The notes beneath the pieces were generated by a model that was given only the letters and a program-made list of their open reading frames with translations, was not told where the DNA came from and made no database searches. This document shows, piece by piece, positions 13,644-22,190 of a stretch of 23,880 nt of DNA (position 1 is the stretch's first letter; each line of letters begins with the position of its first letter). The DNA lies in assembly GCA_021639365.1 (NCBI GenBank), contig JAJXHK010000034.1:1-23880 (forward strand), read 5' to 3'. The position numbers and the translations under genes were made by a program. The stretch is from Collinsella aerofaciens (lineage in GTDB: Bacteria > Actinomycetota > Coriobacteriia > Coriobacteriales > Coriobacteriaceae).

Positions 13644-13834
13644 TCGTTGGGCCTTGTCGGCTACGGTCACAAATACGAAGAAATGGTGCGCGCGGGCGAG
13701 CAAAAGACGTCCACGCGCACTCCTGTTAACGGACGTTTAGCCCTGAGGGGTTCGAGAAAAACGTATTACCTACCTGCGGGATAAAGAAGGTCTTAAGAAA
13801 ACGTACAGCTGCGTATTAACCGATGCTTTTTCGG

Positions 13835-13862
13835 TTGTACTTTAGCGATTGGCTCGTACAAT
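13835..13862 (+). promoter_or_regulatory. Probable promoter of the ATP synthase operon
   Basis: TTGTAC (13835-13840) and TACAAT (13857-13862) are spaced by 16 bases, 61 bases before the first ribosome site. The -35 hexamer and GTACAA (13856-13861) are exact inverted repeats, so the promoter is itself a dyad. The rest of the 279-base gap (13644-13922) holds only a weak AACCGA/TCGGTT hairpin near 13818-13836 and no gene. Confidence 0.6.
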
Positions 13863-13922
13863 AGTCACCAATGTTTGGCGGGAACTGTTCTGTGAAGCGT
13901 TAAAAGGAAAGTGAGGACGCCA

Positions 13923-14234
13923 GTGTTTCAGATAGCCGATCTGCTCGCTATCGTTGCAGGCGCCGTCGCGGGTGCGGTCGCCTTTCTTCCCTTTGTCTTT
14001 ACGCTCAAGCCGGTTCTTGACGATAAACAGAATGCGGACATGCTCAAGGGCATGGTGAGTCTCGCGGTCTCGGCGATCGCGTTGCTTGTCTTTACCTTGG
14101 TTGTGTTTGCGTTGTTCGGAGAGGCATTTCGCATGTTCCTCCTGGGCGAGGCGATCGGCTTCGTGGCCTTTATGGCCGCCTGCACGGTTCGCGTCGCCAA
14201 GGCGCTGCGAGATCCTCATGAGGTCGAAAGGTAA
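13923..14234 (+). CDS. Small membrane protein in the AtpI position
   Basis: This 103-residue hydrophobic protein has three or four membrane segments, at about residues 5-27, 42-65 and 72-95. The GTG at 13923 is preferred because GTGAGG (13911-13916) gives a good six-base spacing. A GTG at 13911 in the same frame, four codons longer, is the alternative, with AAGG only three bases away. It stands first in the operon, three bases before atpB, exactly where atpI (or a chaperone of c-ring assembly, or a Mg/Ca channel subunit) usually lies. I see no convincing AtpI sequence signature, so the role is inferred from position and topology alone. No charged conserved residue within the membrane segments stands out except Glu in LLGEAIGF. 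Confidence 0.75.
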   Translation: MFQIADLLAIVAGAVAGAVAFLPFVFTLKPVLDDKQNADMLKGMVSLAVSAIALLVFTLVVFALFGEAFRMFLLGEAIGFVAFMAACTVRVAKALRDPHEVER

Positions 14235-14237
14235 GTC

Positions 14238-15041
14238 GTGGAAATTTTTGAAAAGCTGCCTGATGAGATTAATCATCTGGTCAGCGAGTTCAGCTCCACC
14301 CCTGTCGTGGGCGATCTGAGCTGCGGCATCACGCAGTACTCGTTTTGGCTGATCGTCTCCACGATCGTGCTCCTGATCGTCCTGGCCGTGTTCAAGAAGA
14401 AGCAGACCCTGGTTCCCAAGGGCTTCTTCGTCAACGGTTTCGAGTACATCATCGAGTACGTCGAGAACGATATCGGCAAGGGCGTCGTGGGTGAGAACTG
14501 GAAGAAGCACTTCCCGTTCCTGTGCTCGCTTTTCCTGTTCATCCTGATCAATAACATGATCGGCCTGATCCCGGGAATGAAGCCCGGCACCGGTGCAATC
14601 GGCTCCACCGCCGCGCTCGCCATCTTCGCCTTCGTGTACTTCATCTACTACGGATGCAAGGCCCACGGCGTGATCGGCTACATCAAGAGCCTCGCCCCGC
14701 AGGGCGTGAGCTTCCCGATGAACGTGCTTGTGTGGGTCGTCGAGCTTTTCTCGACCTTCCTGCGCCTCATCACGCTCGCCGTCCGTCTGTTCTGCAACAT
14801 GTTCGCAGGACACGTGGTCATGGGCTCGTTCGCCATCATGGCGAGCATGTTCATGCAGCCGCTGCTTCAGCAGGTTTCCGCGGCCCACGCCGTCGGCGCC
14901 CTGCCTTCGCTGGCCTGGCTTGCCATCCTCATCCTGATCTACGCGATCGAGCTTGTGGTCGGCGCCATCCAGGCTTACGTCTTCACGGTCCTTACCGCCG
15001 TGTATGTCTCCGAGGCAGAGGAGGTCGCGGAGGAGGAGTAG
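14238..15041 (+). CDS. atpB: ATP synthase F0 subunit a
   Basis: This 267-residue membrane stator subunit forms the two proton half-channels against the c-ring. It starts with GTG at 14238, after GAAAGGTAA (14226-14234) that overlaps the end of the previous gene. Five to six membrane helices are visible. The essential stator arginine is R183 in TLAVRLFCNMFAGH. The family usually has FGNM here, and Cys replaces Gly. The conserved Asn and the late segment IYAIELVVGAIQAYVFTVLT (with Glu and Gln lining the channel) are present. The C-terminus is acidic (EAEEVAEEE). A 124-base gap to atpE follows, containing a GCCTTA/TAAGGC hairpin at 15054-15069 that could be a processing or translation-control site. 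Confidence 0.97.
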   Translation: MEIFEKLPDEINHLVSEFSSTPVVGDLSCGITQYSFWLIVSTIVLLIVLAVFKKKQTLVPKGFFVNGFEYIIEYVENDIGKGVVGENWKKHFPFLCSLFLFILINNMIGLIPGMKPGTGAIGSTAALAIFAFVYFIYYGCKAHGVIGYIKSLAPQGVSFPMNVLVWVVELFSTFLRLITLAVRLFCNMFAGHVVMGSFAIMASMFMQPLLQQVSAAHAVGALPSLAWLAILILIYAIELVVGAIQAYVFTVLTAVYVSEAEEVAEEE

Positions 15042-15153
15042 TCTTCTGTTCGCGCCTTAAAGGTAAGGCAATTCGTTAAACCGCCGGTGCCCGTACCCAT
15101 GGAGCCCGGCAGTTATAAAAAGGTTATCCTGCGTGAAATAAGACACGCACGAC

Positions 15154-15161
15154 AAAGGAGG
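15154..15161 (+). promoter_or_regulatory. Strong ribosome binding site for atpE
   Basis: AAAGGAGG is fully complementary to the 16S 3' end and lies four bases before the GTG start at 15166. Strong translation fits the need for about ten c subunits per complex, compared with one a subunit. Confidence 0.7.
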
Positions 15162-15165
15162 AATC

Positions 15166-15360
15166 GTGGGAGTTATCGGTTACGGTCTCGGTGTTATCGG
15201 CGCTGGTCTTGCTATCGGCCTGTCTGCTCTGGGTGCTACGGGTGCTATGGCCCGTCAGCCTGAGGTCCAGGGCCGCGTGTTCACCGTCTTCATCATGGGC
15301 TCCGCCTTCGGCGAGGCTCTGGCTCTGATCGGCTTCGTTGTCGCGCTGATCGTTAAATAG
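15166..15360 (+). CDS. atpE: ATP synthase F0 subunit c
   Basis: This 64-residue hairpin protein forms the rotating proteolipid ring. The GTG start at 15166 has a very strong ribosome site. Helix 1 carries the small-residue packing pattern GVIGAGLAIGLSALGATGAM. The polar loop RQPE (30-33) contacts gamma and epsilon, and helix 2 holds the ion-carrying Glu50 in SAFGEALALIGFV. The Gln (helix 1) and Ser/Thr next to Glu that define sodium-type rings are absent (Ala at both aligned positions), so a proton-driven ring is inferred. At 64 residues it is among the shorter c subunits, mainly because both termini are trimmed. It stops 15 bases before atpF. Confidence 0.95.
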   Translation: MGVIGYGLGVIGAGLAIGLSALGATGAMARQPEVQGRVFTVFIMGSAFGEALALIGFVVALIVK

Positions 15361-15375
15361 CACGGAGCGTCAAGT

Positions 15376-15978
15376 ATGAATCTTTCATCCCAGAAGAGCG
15401 CGATCGCACTCTCCGCGTCCGCGGCCGCGCTGCTCATGCCGGTTTCCGCGTTCGCCGAGGACGGCGCTGCCGGTGCGGACATCCTCATCCCTAAGATGGC
15501 GGAGTTCATCCCGGCGCTTATCGCCTTCCTGATTATCTGGATCGTGCTGGCCAAGGTTGCCCTGCCGGGCATCATGAAAACCATGGAGGAGCGCGGCAAG
15601 AAGATCGAGGAGAGCCTCGACGAGGCCGAGAAGACCAAGCAGGAGGCTATCGCCAAGCGCGCTGAGTCCGACTCGATCGTCACCGACGCCCGTCGTCAGG
15701 CTGCTGACATCGTTCTCGAGGCCCGTAAGGACGCCGAGTCCGAGCGCGCCCGTATCATCGAGGCTGCTCACAAGGAGGCCGAGGAGATCATCGCCAAGGC
15801 CCATACGACCGTCGAGGACGAGCGCAAGTCCATCTACGCCGGTGCCGCGAGCTCCATCGCCGACCTGTCCGTTGCCGTCGCCACCAAGATCGTGGGCGAG
15901 GCACTCGAGGACGAGACCGAGCAGAAGAAGCTTATCGAGCGCTACATCCAGGAAGCAGGTAGCCTGAATGCCGACTAG
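15376..15978 (+). CDS. atpF: ATP synthase F0 subunit b with signal-peptide-like N-terminus
   Basis: This 200-residue peripheral stalk subunit is anchored in the membrane and clamps F1 through delta. The ATG at 15376 follows GGAGCG (15364-15369). After the membrane helix (AEFIPALIAFLIIWIVLAKV, about 42-61) comes the long charged coiled coil typical of subunit b (MEERGKKIEESLDEAEKTKQ onward). Ahead of it, residues 1-28 form a Lys-containing hydrophobic leader ending VSAFA|E, a good type I signal-peptidase site, so the protein may be processed or inserted with an extracytoplasmic N-terminus. Only one b gene is present, so a homodimer is expected. The reading frame overlaps atpH by 11 bases, indicating translational coupling. 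Confidence 0.96.
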   Translation: MNLSSQKSAIALSASAAALLMPVSAFAEDGAAGADILIPKMAEFIPALIAFLIIWIVLAKVALPGIMKTMEERGKKIEESLDEAEKTKQEAIAKRAESDSIVTDARRQAADIVLEARKDAESERARIIEAAHKEAEEIIAKAHTTVEDERKSIYAGAASSIADLSVAVATKIVGEALEDETEQKKLIERYIQEAGSLNAD

Positions 15979-16444
15979 CCGCTATCAGGACAAGGTGCTC
16001 GAGACCTACGCGCGCTCCCTTCTGGAAGCCGCTAAGGCCGAGAACCATGTGTTCGAGGACCTCGAGATGATCGAGCGCTTGGCTTCTGCCAGCCCCGAGA
16101 TCATCGCCGTGCTCGACACCATGTCCAAGCGCGACCAGCTCGACCTTCTTCCCAAGGTGGCAGCTGCCTTTAAGTATGTTGCCGAGGAAGACGAGGATGT
16201 AGTGGGCGTGACCGTCACCACGGCGATCCCGCTCGACGACGAGCTGCGTCAAACCATCACTAAGAAATGCGAGCAGGACTTCGGCCGCAAGGTATTCCTT
16301 ATCGAGCAGGTCGACCCGTCTATCGTGGGCGGCCTGGTGCTCGAGGCCCGCGGCGAGCGTCGTGACATTTCCGTCAAGACGCAGCTGCGCATCGCGCAGG
16401 AGACCCTCGCAAACTCTGCTAATTCGTACGGAGGTGAAGCCTAA
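15968..16444 (+). CDS. atpH: ATP synthase F1 subunit delta
   Basis: This 158-residue protein links the b stalk to the top of the alpha/beta hexamer. The ATG at 15968 lies inside the end of atpF; GCAGG upstream (15955-15959) is a weak ribosome site, so re-initiation is likely. The N-terminal helical bundle (YQDKVLETYARSLLEAAKAE) and the C-terminal signature DPSIVGGLVLEARGERRDIS are typical of OSCP/delta. It is slightly shorter than the usual 170-180 residues. The stop TAA shares its last base with the atpA ATG (TAATG), so translation of alpha is coupled. Confidence 0.95.
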   Translation: MPTSRYQDKVLETYARSLLEAAKAENHVFEDLEMIERLASASPEIIAVLDTMSKRDQLDLLPKVAAAFKYVAEEDEDVVGVTVTTAIPLDDELRQTITKKCEQDFGRKVFLIEQVDPSIVGGLVLEARGERRDISVKTQLRIAQETLANSANSYGGEA

Positions 16445-18042
16445 TGTCCGAAACCCTCAATGCCCAGGATATCGCCAAGAAACTGCAGGAGCAGCTCACG
16501 AGCCTCTCCGCGACGGTCGATACGCATGAGGTTTCAACGGTCGACGAGGTAGGCGACGGCATCGCGCGCGTCTCCGGCCTCAAGAGCGCCATGGCAGGCG
16601 AGCTTCTGGAGTTCAAGAGCTCCGATACCGGTGAGACCGTCTTCGGCCTTGCCCAGAACCTTGACCGTGACGAGGTCGGCGCCGTTCTGTTCGGTGCCGT
16701 CGACTCCATCAAGGAAGGCGACGAGTGCCGCACCACTGGCCGCATTATGGATATCCCCGTGAGCCGTGCCATGCTCGGCCGCGTCGTCAATCCGCTCGGC
16801 CAGCCCATCGACGGCCTGGGCGACATCGTCGCCACGCACCGTCGCCCCATCGAGTTCAAGGCTCCCGGCGTCATCGATCGTACCCCGGTGTGCGAGCCGG
16901 TTCAGACCGGTCTGCTCGCTATCGACTCCATGGTGCCTATTGGCCGCGGTCAGCGTGAGCTCATCATCGGCGACCGTAAGACCGGTAAGACCGCCATCGC
17001 CATCGACGCTATCCTCAACCAGCGCGGCAAGGGCATGGTCTGCATCTATGTCGCCATCGGCCAGAAGGCCTCCACGGTTGCCAACATCCGCGAGACCCTC
17101 GCTCAGCACGGTGCGCTCGACTACACCATCATCGTTTCGGCCACCGCTGCCGATTCCGCCCCTATGCAGTACATCGCGCCTATGGCCGGTGCCGCTATCG
17201 GCGAGTTCTTCATGTACAACGGCGAGGACGGCAAGCCCGCCAGCGAGACCAACCCCGGCGGCCACGTGCTCGTCATCTACGACGACCTGTCCAAGCAGGC
17301 TGTGGCCTACCGTCAGATGTCGCTGACGCTGCATCGTCCGCCCGGACGCGAGGCCTATCCTGGCGACATCTTCTACCTGCACTCTCGTCTGCTCGAGCGT
17401 GCCGTCAAGATGTCCAAGAAGAACGGTTATGGCTCCATGACGGCTCTGCCGATCATCGAGACCCAGGACGGCGACGTCTCGGCCTACATTCCGACCAACG
17501 TCATTTCCATTACCGATGGTCAGATCTACCTGCAGTCCGAACTCTTCTTCCAGGGACAGCGCCCGGCAGTCGACGTGGGCATTTCCGTGTCCCGCGTCGG
17601 TGGCGACGCGCAGACCAAGGCCATGAAGCAGGTCGCCGGCAACCTCCGTCTGGACCTTGCTTCGTACCAGGAGCTCGCCGGCTTCACGCAGTTCGGCTCC
17701 GACCTCGACGAGGCCACGCAAAAGCAGCTTACCCACGGCGCTCGCATGACTGAGCTCCTTAAGCAGCCGCGTTACAAGCCGTTTGAGGTTGGCGAGCAGA
17801 TCGTTACGCTGTTCGCTGGCAACGAGGGCTTCCTGGATGACCTGGAGATCGCCGACGTGCTGCCTTTCCGTGCCGAGCTCATCGAGTACATGGACAATGG
17901 CTTTGGCTCGCTGCTCGACAAGGTTCGCGCCAAGAAGATCGATGATGACACCAAGGCTGAGCTCCTGCGCGTCATCGGCGACTTCAAGCAGCAGTTCATG
18001 GCCAAGCACCATGCCGATACGACTGGATCAGAGGAGAACTAA
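16444..18042 (+). CDS. atpA: ATP synthase F1 subunit alpha
   Basis: This 532-residue non-catalytic nucleotide-binding subunit contributes half of the F1 hexamer. It overlaps atpH by one base and has GGAGG at 16430-16434. An N-terminal beta-barrel, a central nucleotide-binding domain and a C-terminal helical domain are all present. The Walker A GDRKTGKT is at 176-183. The arginine finger is in ISVSRVGGDAQTKAMK. PGREAYPGDIFYLHSRLLER and ALPIIETQDGDVSAYIPTN are family signatures. Length is slightly above the usual 500-515 because of the C-terminal KHHADTTGSEEN extension. It is followed by atpG after five bases. Confidence 0.98.
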   Translation: MSETLNAQDIAKKLQEQLTSLSATVDTHEVSTVDEVGDGIARVSGLKSAMAGELLEFKSSDTGETVFGLAQNLDRDEVGAVLFGAVDSIKEGDECRTTGRIMDIPVSRAMLGRVVNPLGQPIDGLGDIVATHRRPIEFKAPGVIDRTPVCEPVQTGLLAIDSMVPIGRGQRELIIGDRKTGKTAIAIDAILNQRGKGMVCIYVAIGQKASTVANIRETLAQHGALDYTIIVSATAADSAPMQYIAPMAGAAIGEFFMYNGEDGKPASETNPGGHVLVIYDDLSKQAVAYRQMSLTLHRPPGREAYPGDIFYLHSRLLERAVKMSKKNGYGSMTALPIIETQDGDVSAYIPTNVISITDGQIYLQSELFFQGQRPAVDVGISVSRVGGDAQTKAMKQVAGNLRLDLASYQELAGFTQFGSDLDEATQKQLTHGARMTELLKQPRYKPFEVGEQIVTLFAGNEGFLDDLEIADVLPFRAELIEYMDNGFGSLLDKVRAKKIDDDTKAELLRVIGDFKQQFMAKHHADTTGSEEN

Positions 18043-18047
18043 GCCCT

Positions 18048-18955
18048 ATGGCCAACCTTCGCGACATTAAGAAGCGAATCTCCTCGGTTACCACGACCAA
18101 GCAGATCACGCGCACGATGGAGATGGTCTCTACGGCCAAGATCCGTCGTGCCCTCGATCGCTCCAAGCAGGCCGAGCCCTATAAGGAGGCGCTGACCGAC
18201 GTCATGTTGACGGTCGCCGGCGACGCCTCCTGTTCGGGCACCGATCCCATGCTGCAGAAGCATGAGAGCGTCAAGCATGGCCTGATTGTCGTTATTGCCT
18301 CGGACCGCGGCCTTGCCGGCGGTTTCAATACGACGGTGGAGCGCACGGCCGAAAAGCTCGCCGCTTCTTGGGCGAACGACGGCATCGAGTGCGAGATCAT
18401 CGCGTGCGGGCGTAAGCCGGCCACGTATTTCCGTGACCGCGCAAACGTTGTCATGCACTTTGAGGGCAACTCCTCTGAGCCCGATTTCAATCAGGCCCGC
18501 ATGATCTCCTCTCATATCTGCGATGCGTATCGTGCCGGTGAGCTTGACCGTGTCGAGCTTGTCTACCACCACGCCAAGAACCGCGTGGATCAGGAGCTTC
18601 GCGTCGAGCATCTGTTGCCGCTCGACCCCGAGATGATCGCTATGGCCCACGGTCCGCGTAAGAACGAGACCGACGCCCCTAAGCGCATCTCGTCCACGTT
18701 CGAGTTCGTGCCCTCTCCCGAGCATGTTCTCGGCAAGCTTGTGCCGTCTTATATCCTGACGGTCATCTACCAGGCCCTGATCGATTCGGCGGCTGCCGAG
18801 CAGGGTGCACGCCGCAAGGCCATGCACTCTGCGACGGAAAACGCCACCGCGATCATCTCGACCCTTACCCGCACGTATAGTCGCGTGCGTCAGGCTTCGA
18901 TCACGACCGAGATTAACGAGATCGTCGGCGGAGCCTCAGCATTGGAGGAACAGTA

Positions 18956-18956
<1 letters not shown>
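18048..18956 (+). CDS. atpG: ATP synthase F1 subunit gamma
   Basis: This 302-residue central rotor shaft couples proton flow to catalysis. The ATG at 18048 follows GAGGAG at 18031-18036. The N-terminal helix MANLRDIKKRISSVTTTKQI and TRTMEMVSTAKIRRA, and the C-terminal helix ENATAIISTLTRTYSRVRQ with ASITTEINEIVGGASAL, are the diagnostic coiled-coil ends that penetrate the hexamer. The central domain contains VVIASDRGLAGGFN. No thiol-regulation insert of the plant type is seen. The stop overlaps the atpD start by one base (TAATG), indicating coupling of gamma and beta synthesis. Confidence 0.97.
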
Positions 18957-20410
<1,454 letters not shown>

Positions 20411-20413
20411 GTT

Positions 20414-20806
20414 ATGCGTATCCGCATCGTGTGCCCCGTGAGCTGCGCCTATGAGGGCGACGCTGCGTTTGTGTCGATTCCGTCCACGGATGGCGAGTTT
20501 GGCGTCCTGCCTGCTCACTCCAGCGAGATCTGCACGATCGACCGCGGTTACGTTCGCGTTTCCGATAAGGCCATGGGCACTGTCGACCACACGTTTGCCG
20601 TGGCCGGCGGCTATGCCCAGGTTGCGGACGATGTCGTGACCGTTCTCGCCGAGCGCGCTTGCGATTTGGCGACCGTCGATGCCGACAAGCTTAAAGCTGA
20701 TATTCAAGGTTTTGAAGAGAAGCTGGGTAATTTGTCGGAGGATGATGCACGCCGCGCCTACCTCTATAATGAAATCGCATGGTGTAAGCTCAAGCTTGCC
20801 CAATAG
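20414..20806 (+). CDS. atpC: ATP synthase F1 subunit epsilon
   Basis: This 130-residue rotor subunit joins gamma to the c-ring and can inhibit hydrolysis through its C-terminal helices. The ATG at 20414 follows GGGGGAGAAG near 20398-20407. The N-terminal ten-strand beta sandwich is recognised from GDAAFVSIPSTDGEFGVLPAHS and from FAVAGGYAQVADDVVTVLAERA. The C-terminal helices (ADKLKADIQGFEEKLGNLSE and onward) are present but end with IAWCKLKLAQ. Last gene of the operon; a terminator-like hairpin lies 38 bases beyond. Confidence 0.95.
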   Translation: MRIRIVCPVSCAYEGDAAFVSIPSTDGEFGVLPAHSSEICTIDRGYVRVSDKAMGTVDHTFAVAGGYAQVADDVVTVLAERACDLATVDADKLKADIQGFEEKLGNLSEDDARRAYLYNEIAWCKLKLAQ

Positions 20807-20843
20807 TCAAACGATTTAGCGTTCGACCATTTGCGAACACATC

Positions 20844-20881
20844 ATGCCCGGGATGGCCCAGCCACCCCGGGCATGCTTTTT
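20844..20881 (+). terminator. Intrinsic terminator of the atp operon, in the murA leader
   Basis: ATGCCCGGG (20844-20852) pairs perfectly with CCCGGGCAT (20866-20874), followed by GC and TTTTT (20877-20881). Immediately upstream, GTTCG/CGAAC (20821-20825 with 20833-20837) makes a small extra hairpin. The T run ends one base before the murA ribosome site (GAAAGGG, 20882-20888), so the hairpin is also part of any murA leader arising upstream of it. Confidence 0.8.
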
Positions 20882-20894
20882 GAAAGGGTAGACC

Positions 20895-22178
20895 TTGGAT
20901 ATTATCTGCGTTGAGGGTGGCCACGCCATCGGAGGCTCCGTGCCCGTCTCGGGCGCCAAGAACTCCGCGCTCAAACTCATGGCGGCAACGCTTCTGGCGC
21001 CGGGCAAGACGACGCTGCAGAACGTGCCCGATATTTCCGATGTCCACGTGATGGGCAAGGTGCTCAAGGGCATGGGCGCTACGATCGATGTTCTCGACGA
21101 GCACACGCTCGAGATTGATACCTCTCAGGTCGATTCATGGGAGGCCCCCTACGAGCTCGTTGCCAAGATGCGCGCTTCCACCGCCGTCATGGGACCCCTG
21201 CTGGGCCGCTTCCATCGCGCCAAGATTGCCATGCCGGGCGGCTGCAACCTGGGTGCTCGCAAGATCGACATGCACATTCTTGGTCTTGAGGCCCTGGGCG
21301 TTGAGTTCGATACCGCCCACGGTTACATCAACGCTAATGCGCCCCAAGGTCTGCGCGGTACCACCGTCACGCTCGAGTTCGCCAGCGTCGGTGCGACCGA
21401 GAACCTCATCATGGCCTCTGTGCGCGCACAGGGCACCACGGTTATCGACAATGCCGCCCGCGAGCCCGAGATCGTCGATCTCGCTAACATGCTCAACGAG
21501 ATGGGCGCCAAGATTGTTGGCGCCGGTACGCCCGTCGTGACTATCGAAGGCGTGGAAGAGCTCCATCCCGTTACCCATCGCGTGGTGGGCGACCGCATCG
21601 AGGCCGGTACCTTTATCGTTGCCGGTGCGTTGATGGCCGACGATCGCGGTGTCGATGTCACGGGCTTTTGCCCCATTCACTTGGGCATGGTGCTCAAGAA
21701 GATGGAGCTCATGGGTATCGACTGCGAGCGCGTCGAGGATGGCGTCCATGTGAACCGTGCCGAGCGTATCAAGCCGGTCGACATCCAGACGCTTCCGTTC
21801 CCCGGCTTCCCGACGGACATGCAGGCGCAGATTATGGTGCTCTCCGCCCTTGCCGACGGCAGTTCCGTTATTACCGAAAACATCTTCGAGAATCGCTTTA
21901 TGTTTGCCTCTGAGCTGGTGCGCATGGGTGCCGACATTCGTATCGAGAGCCATCATGCCATGATTCATGGCGTCAAGGGCTTCTCGGGTGCACAGGTTAC
22001 CTCGCCCGATCTGCGCGGCGGAGCGGCCCTCGTCGTAGCGGGCTTGATCGCCGACGGGACGACCGAGGTTTCGGCTATCCATCACATCAAGCGCGGCTAC
22101 GAGCAGTTTGTCGAAAAGCTGCAGGCGCTCGGCGCGCATGTCGAGCATGCTACCGTCCCCGATCCCGTCATCTACTAA
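20895..22178 (+). CDS. murA: UDP-N-acetylglucosamine 1-carboxyvinyltransferase
   Basis: This 427-residue cytoplasmic enzyme transfers enolpyruvate from PEP to UDP-GlcNAc, the first committed step of peptidoglycan synthesis. The start is TTG at 20895, with GAAAGGG seven bases upstream and no better in-frame ATG nearby. Substrate residues K22 and N23 (GAKNSALK) and the active-site Cys117 in PGGCNLGARKIDMHI are present. With Cys rather than Asp, the enzyme should be of the fosfomycin-sensitive type. TDMQAQIMVLSALADGSSVI, TENIFENRF and DLRGGAALVVAGL are further family marks. It is followed after 12 bases by the LCP gene, giving a two-gene cell-wall unit. No promoter is seen between the atp terminator and the start. 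Confidence 0.97.
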   Translation: MDIICVEGGHAIGGSVPVSGAKNSALKLMAATLLAPGKTTLQNVPDISDVHVMGKVLKGMGATIDVLDEHTLEIDTSQVDSWEAPYELVAKMRASTAVMGPLLGRFHRAKIAMPGGCNLGARKIDMHILGLEALGVEFDTAHGYINANAPQGLRGTTVTLEFASVGATENLIMASVRAQGTTVIDNAAREPEIVDLANMLNEMGAKIVGAGTPVVTIEGVEELHPVTHRVVGDRIEAGTFIVAGALMADDRGVDVTGFCPIHLGMVLKKMELMGIDCERVEDGVHVNRAERIKPVDIQTLPFPGFPTDMQAQIMVLSALADGSSVITENIFENRFMFASELVRMGADIRIESHHAMIHGVKGFSGAQVTSPDLRGGAALVVAGLIADGTTEVSAIHHIKRGYEQFVEKLQALGAHVEHATVPDPVIY

Positions 22179-22190
22179 TACAGGTTGCCT

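Noticed and set aside
13540..13740. A 66-codon plus-strand frame running out of upp
   Set aside because: Out-of-frame overlap with the conserved C-terminus of upp; nothing recognisable in the non-overlapping tail.
15166..15360. Sodium-dependent ATP synthase
   Set aside because: The c subunit lacks the helix-1 Gln and the Ser/Thr next to the carboxylate needed for sodium coordination.
16534..18012. A 492-codon minus-strand frame opposite atpA
   Set aside because: Shadow frame with Leu/Asp/Val bias typical of antisense to high-GC genes.
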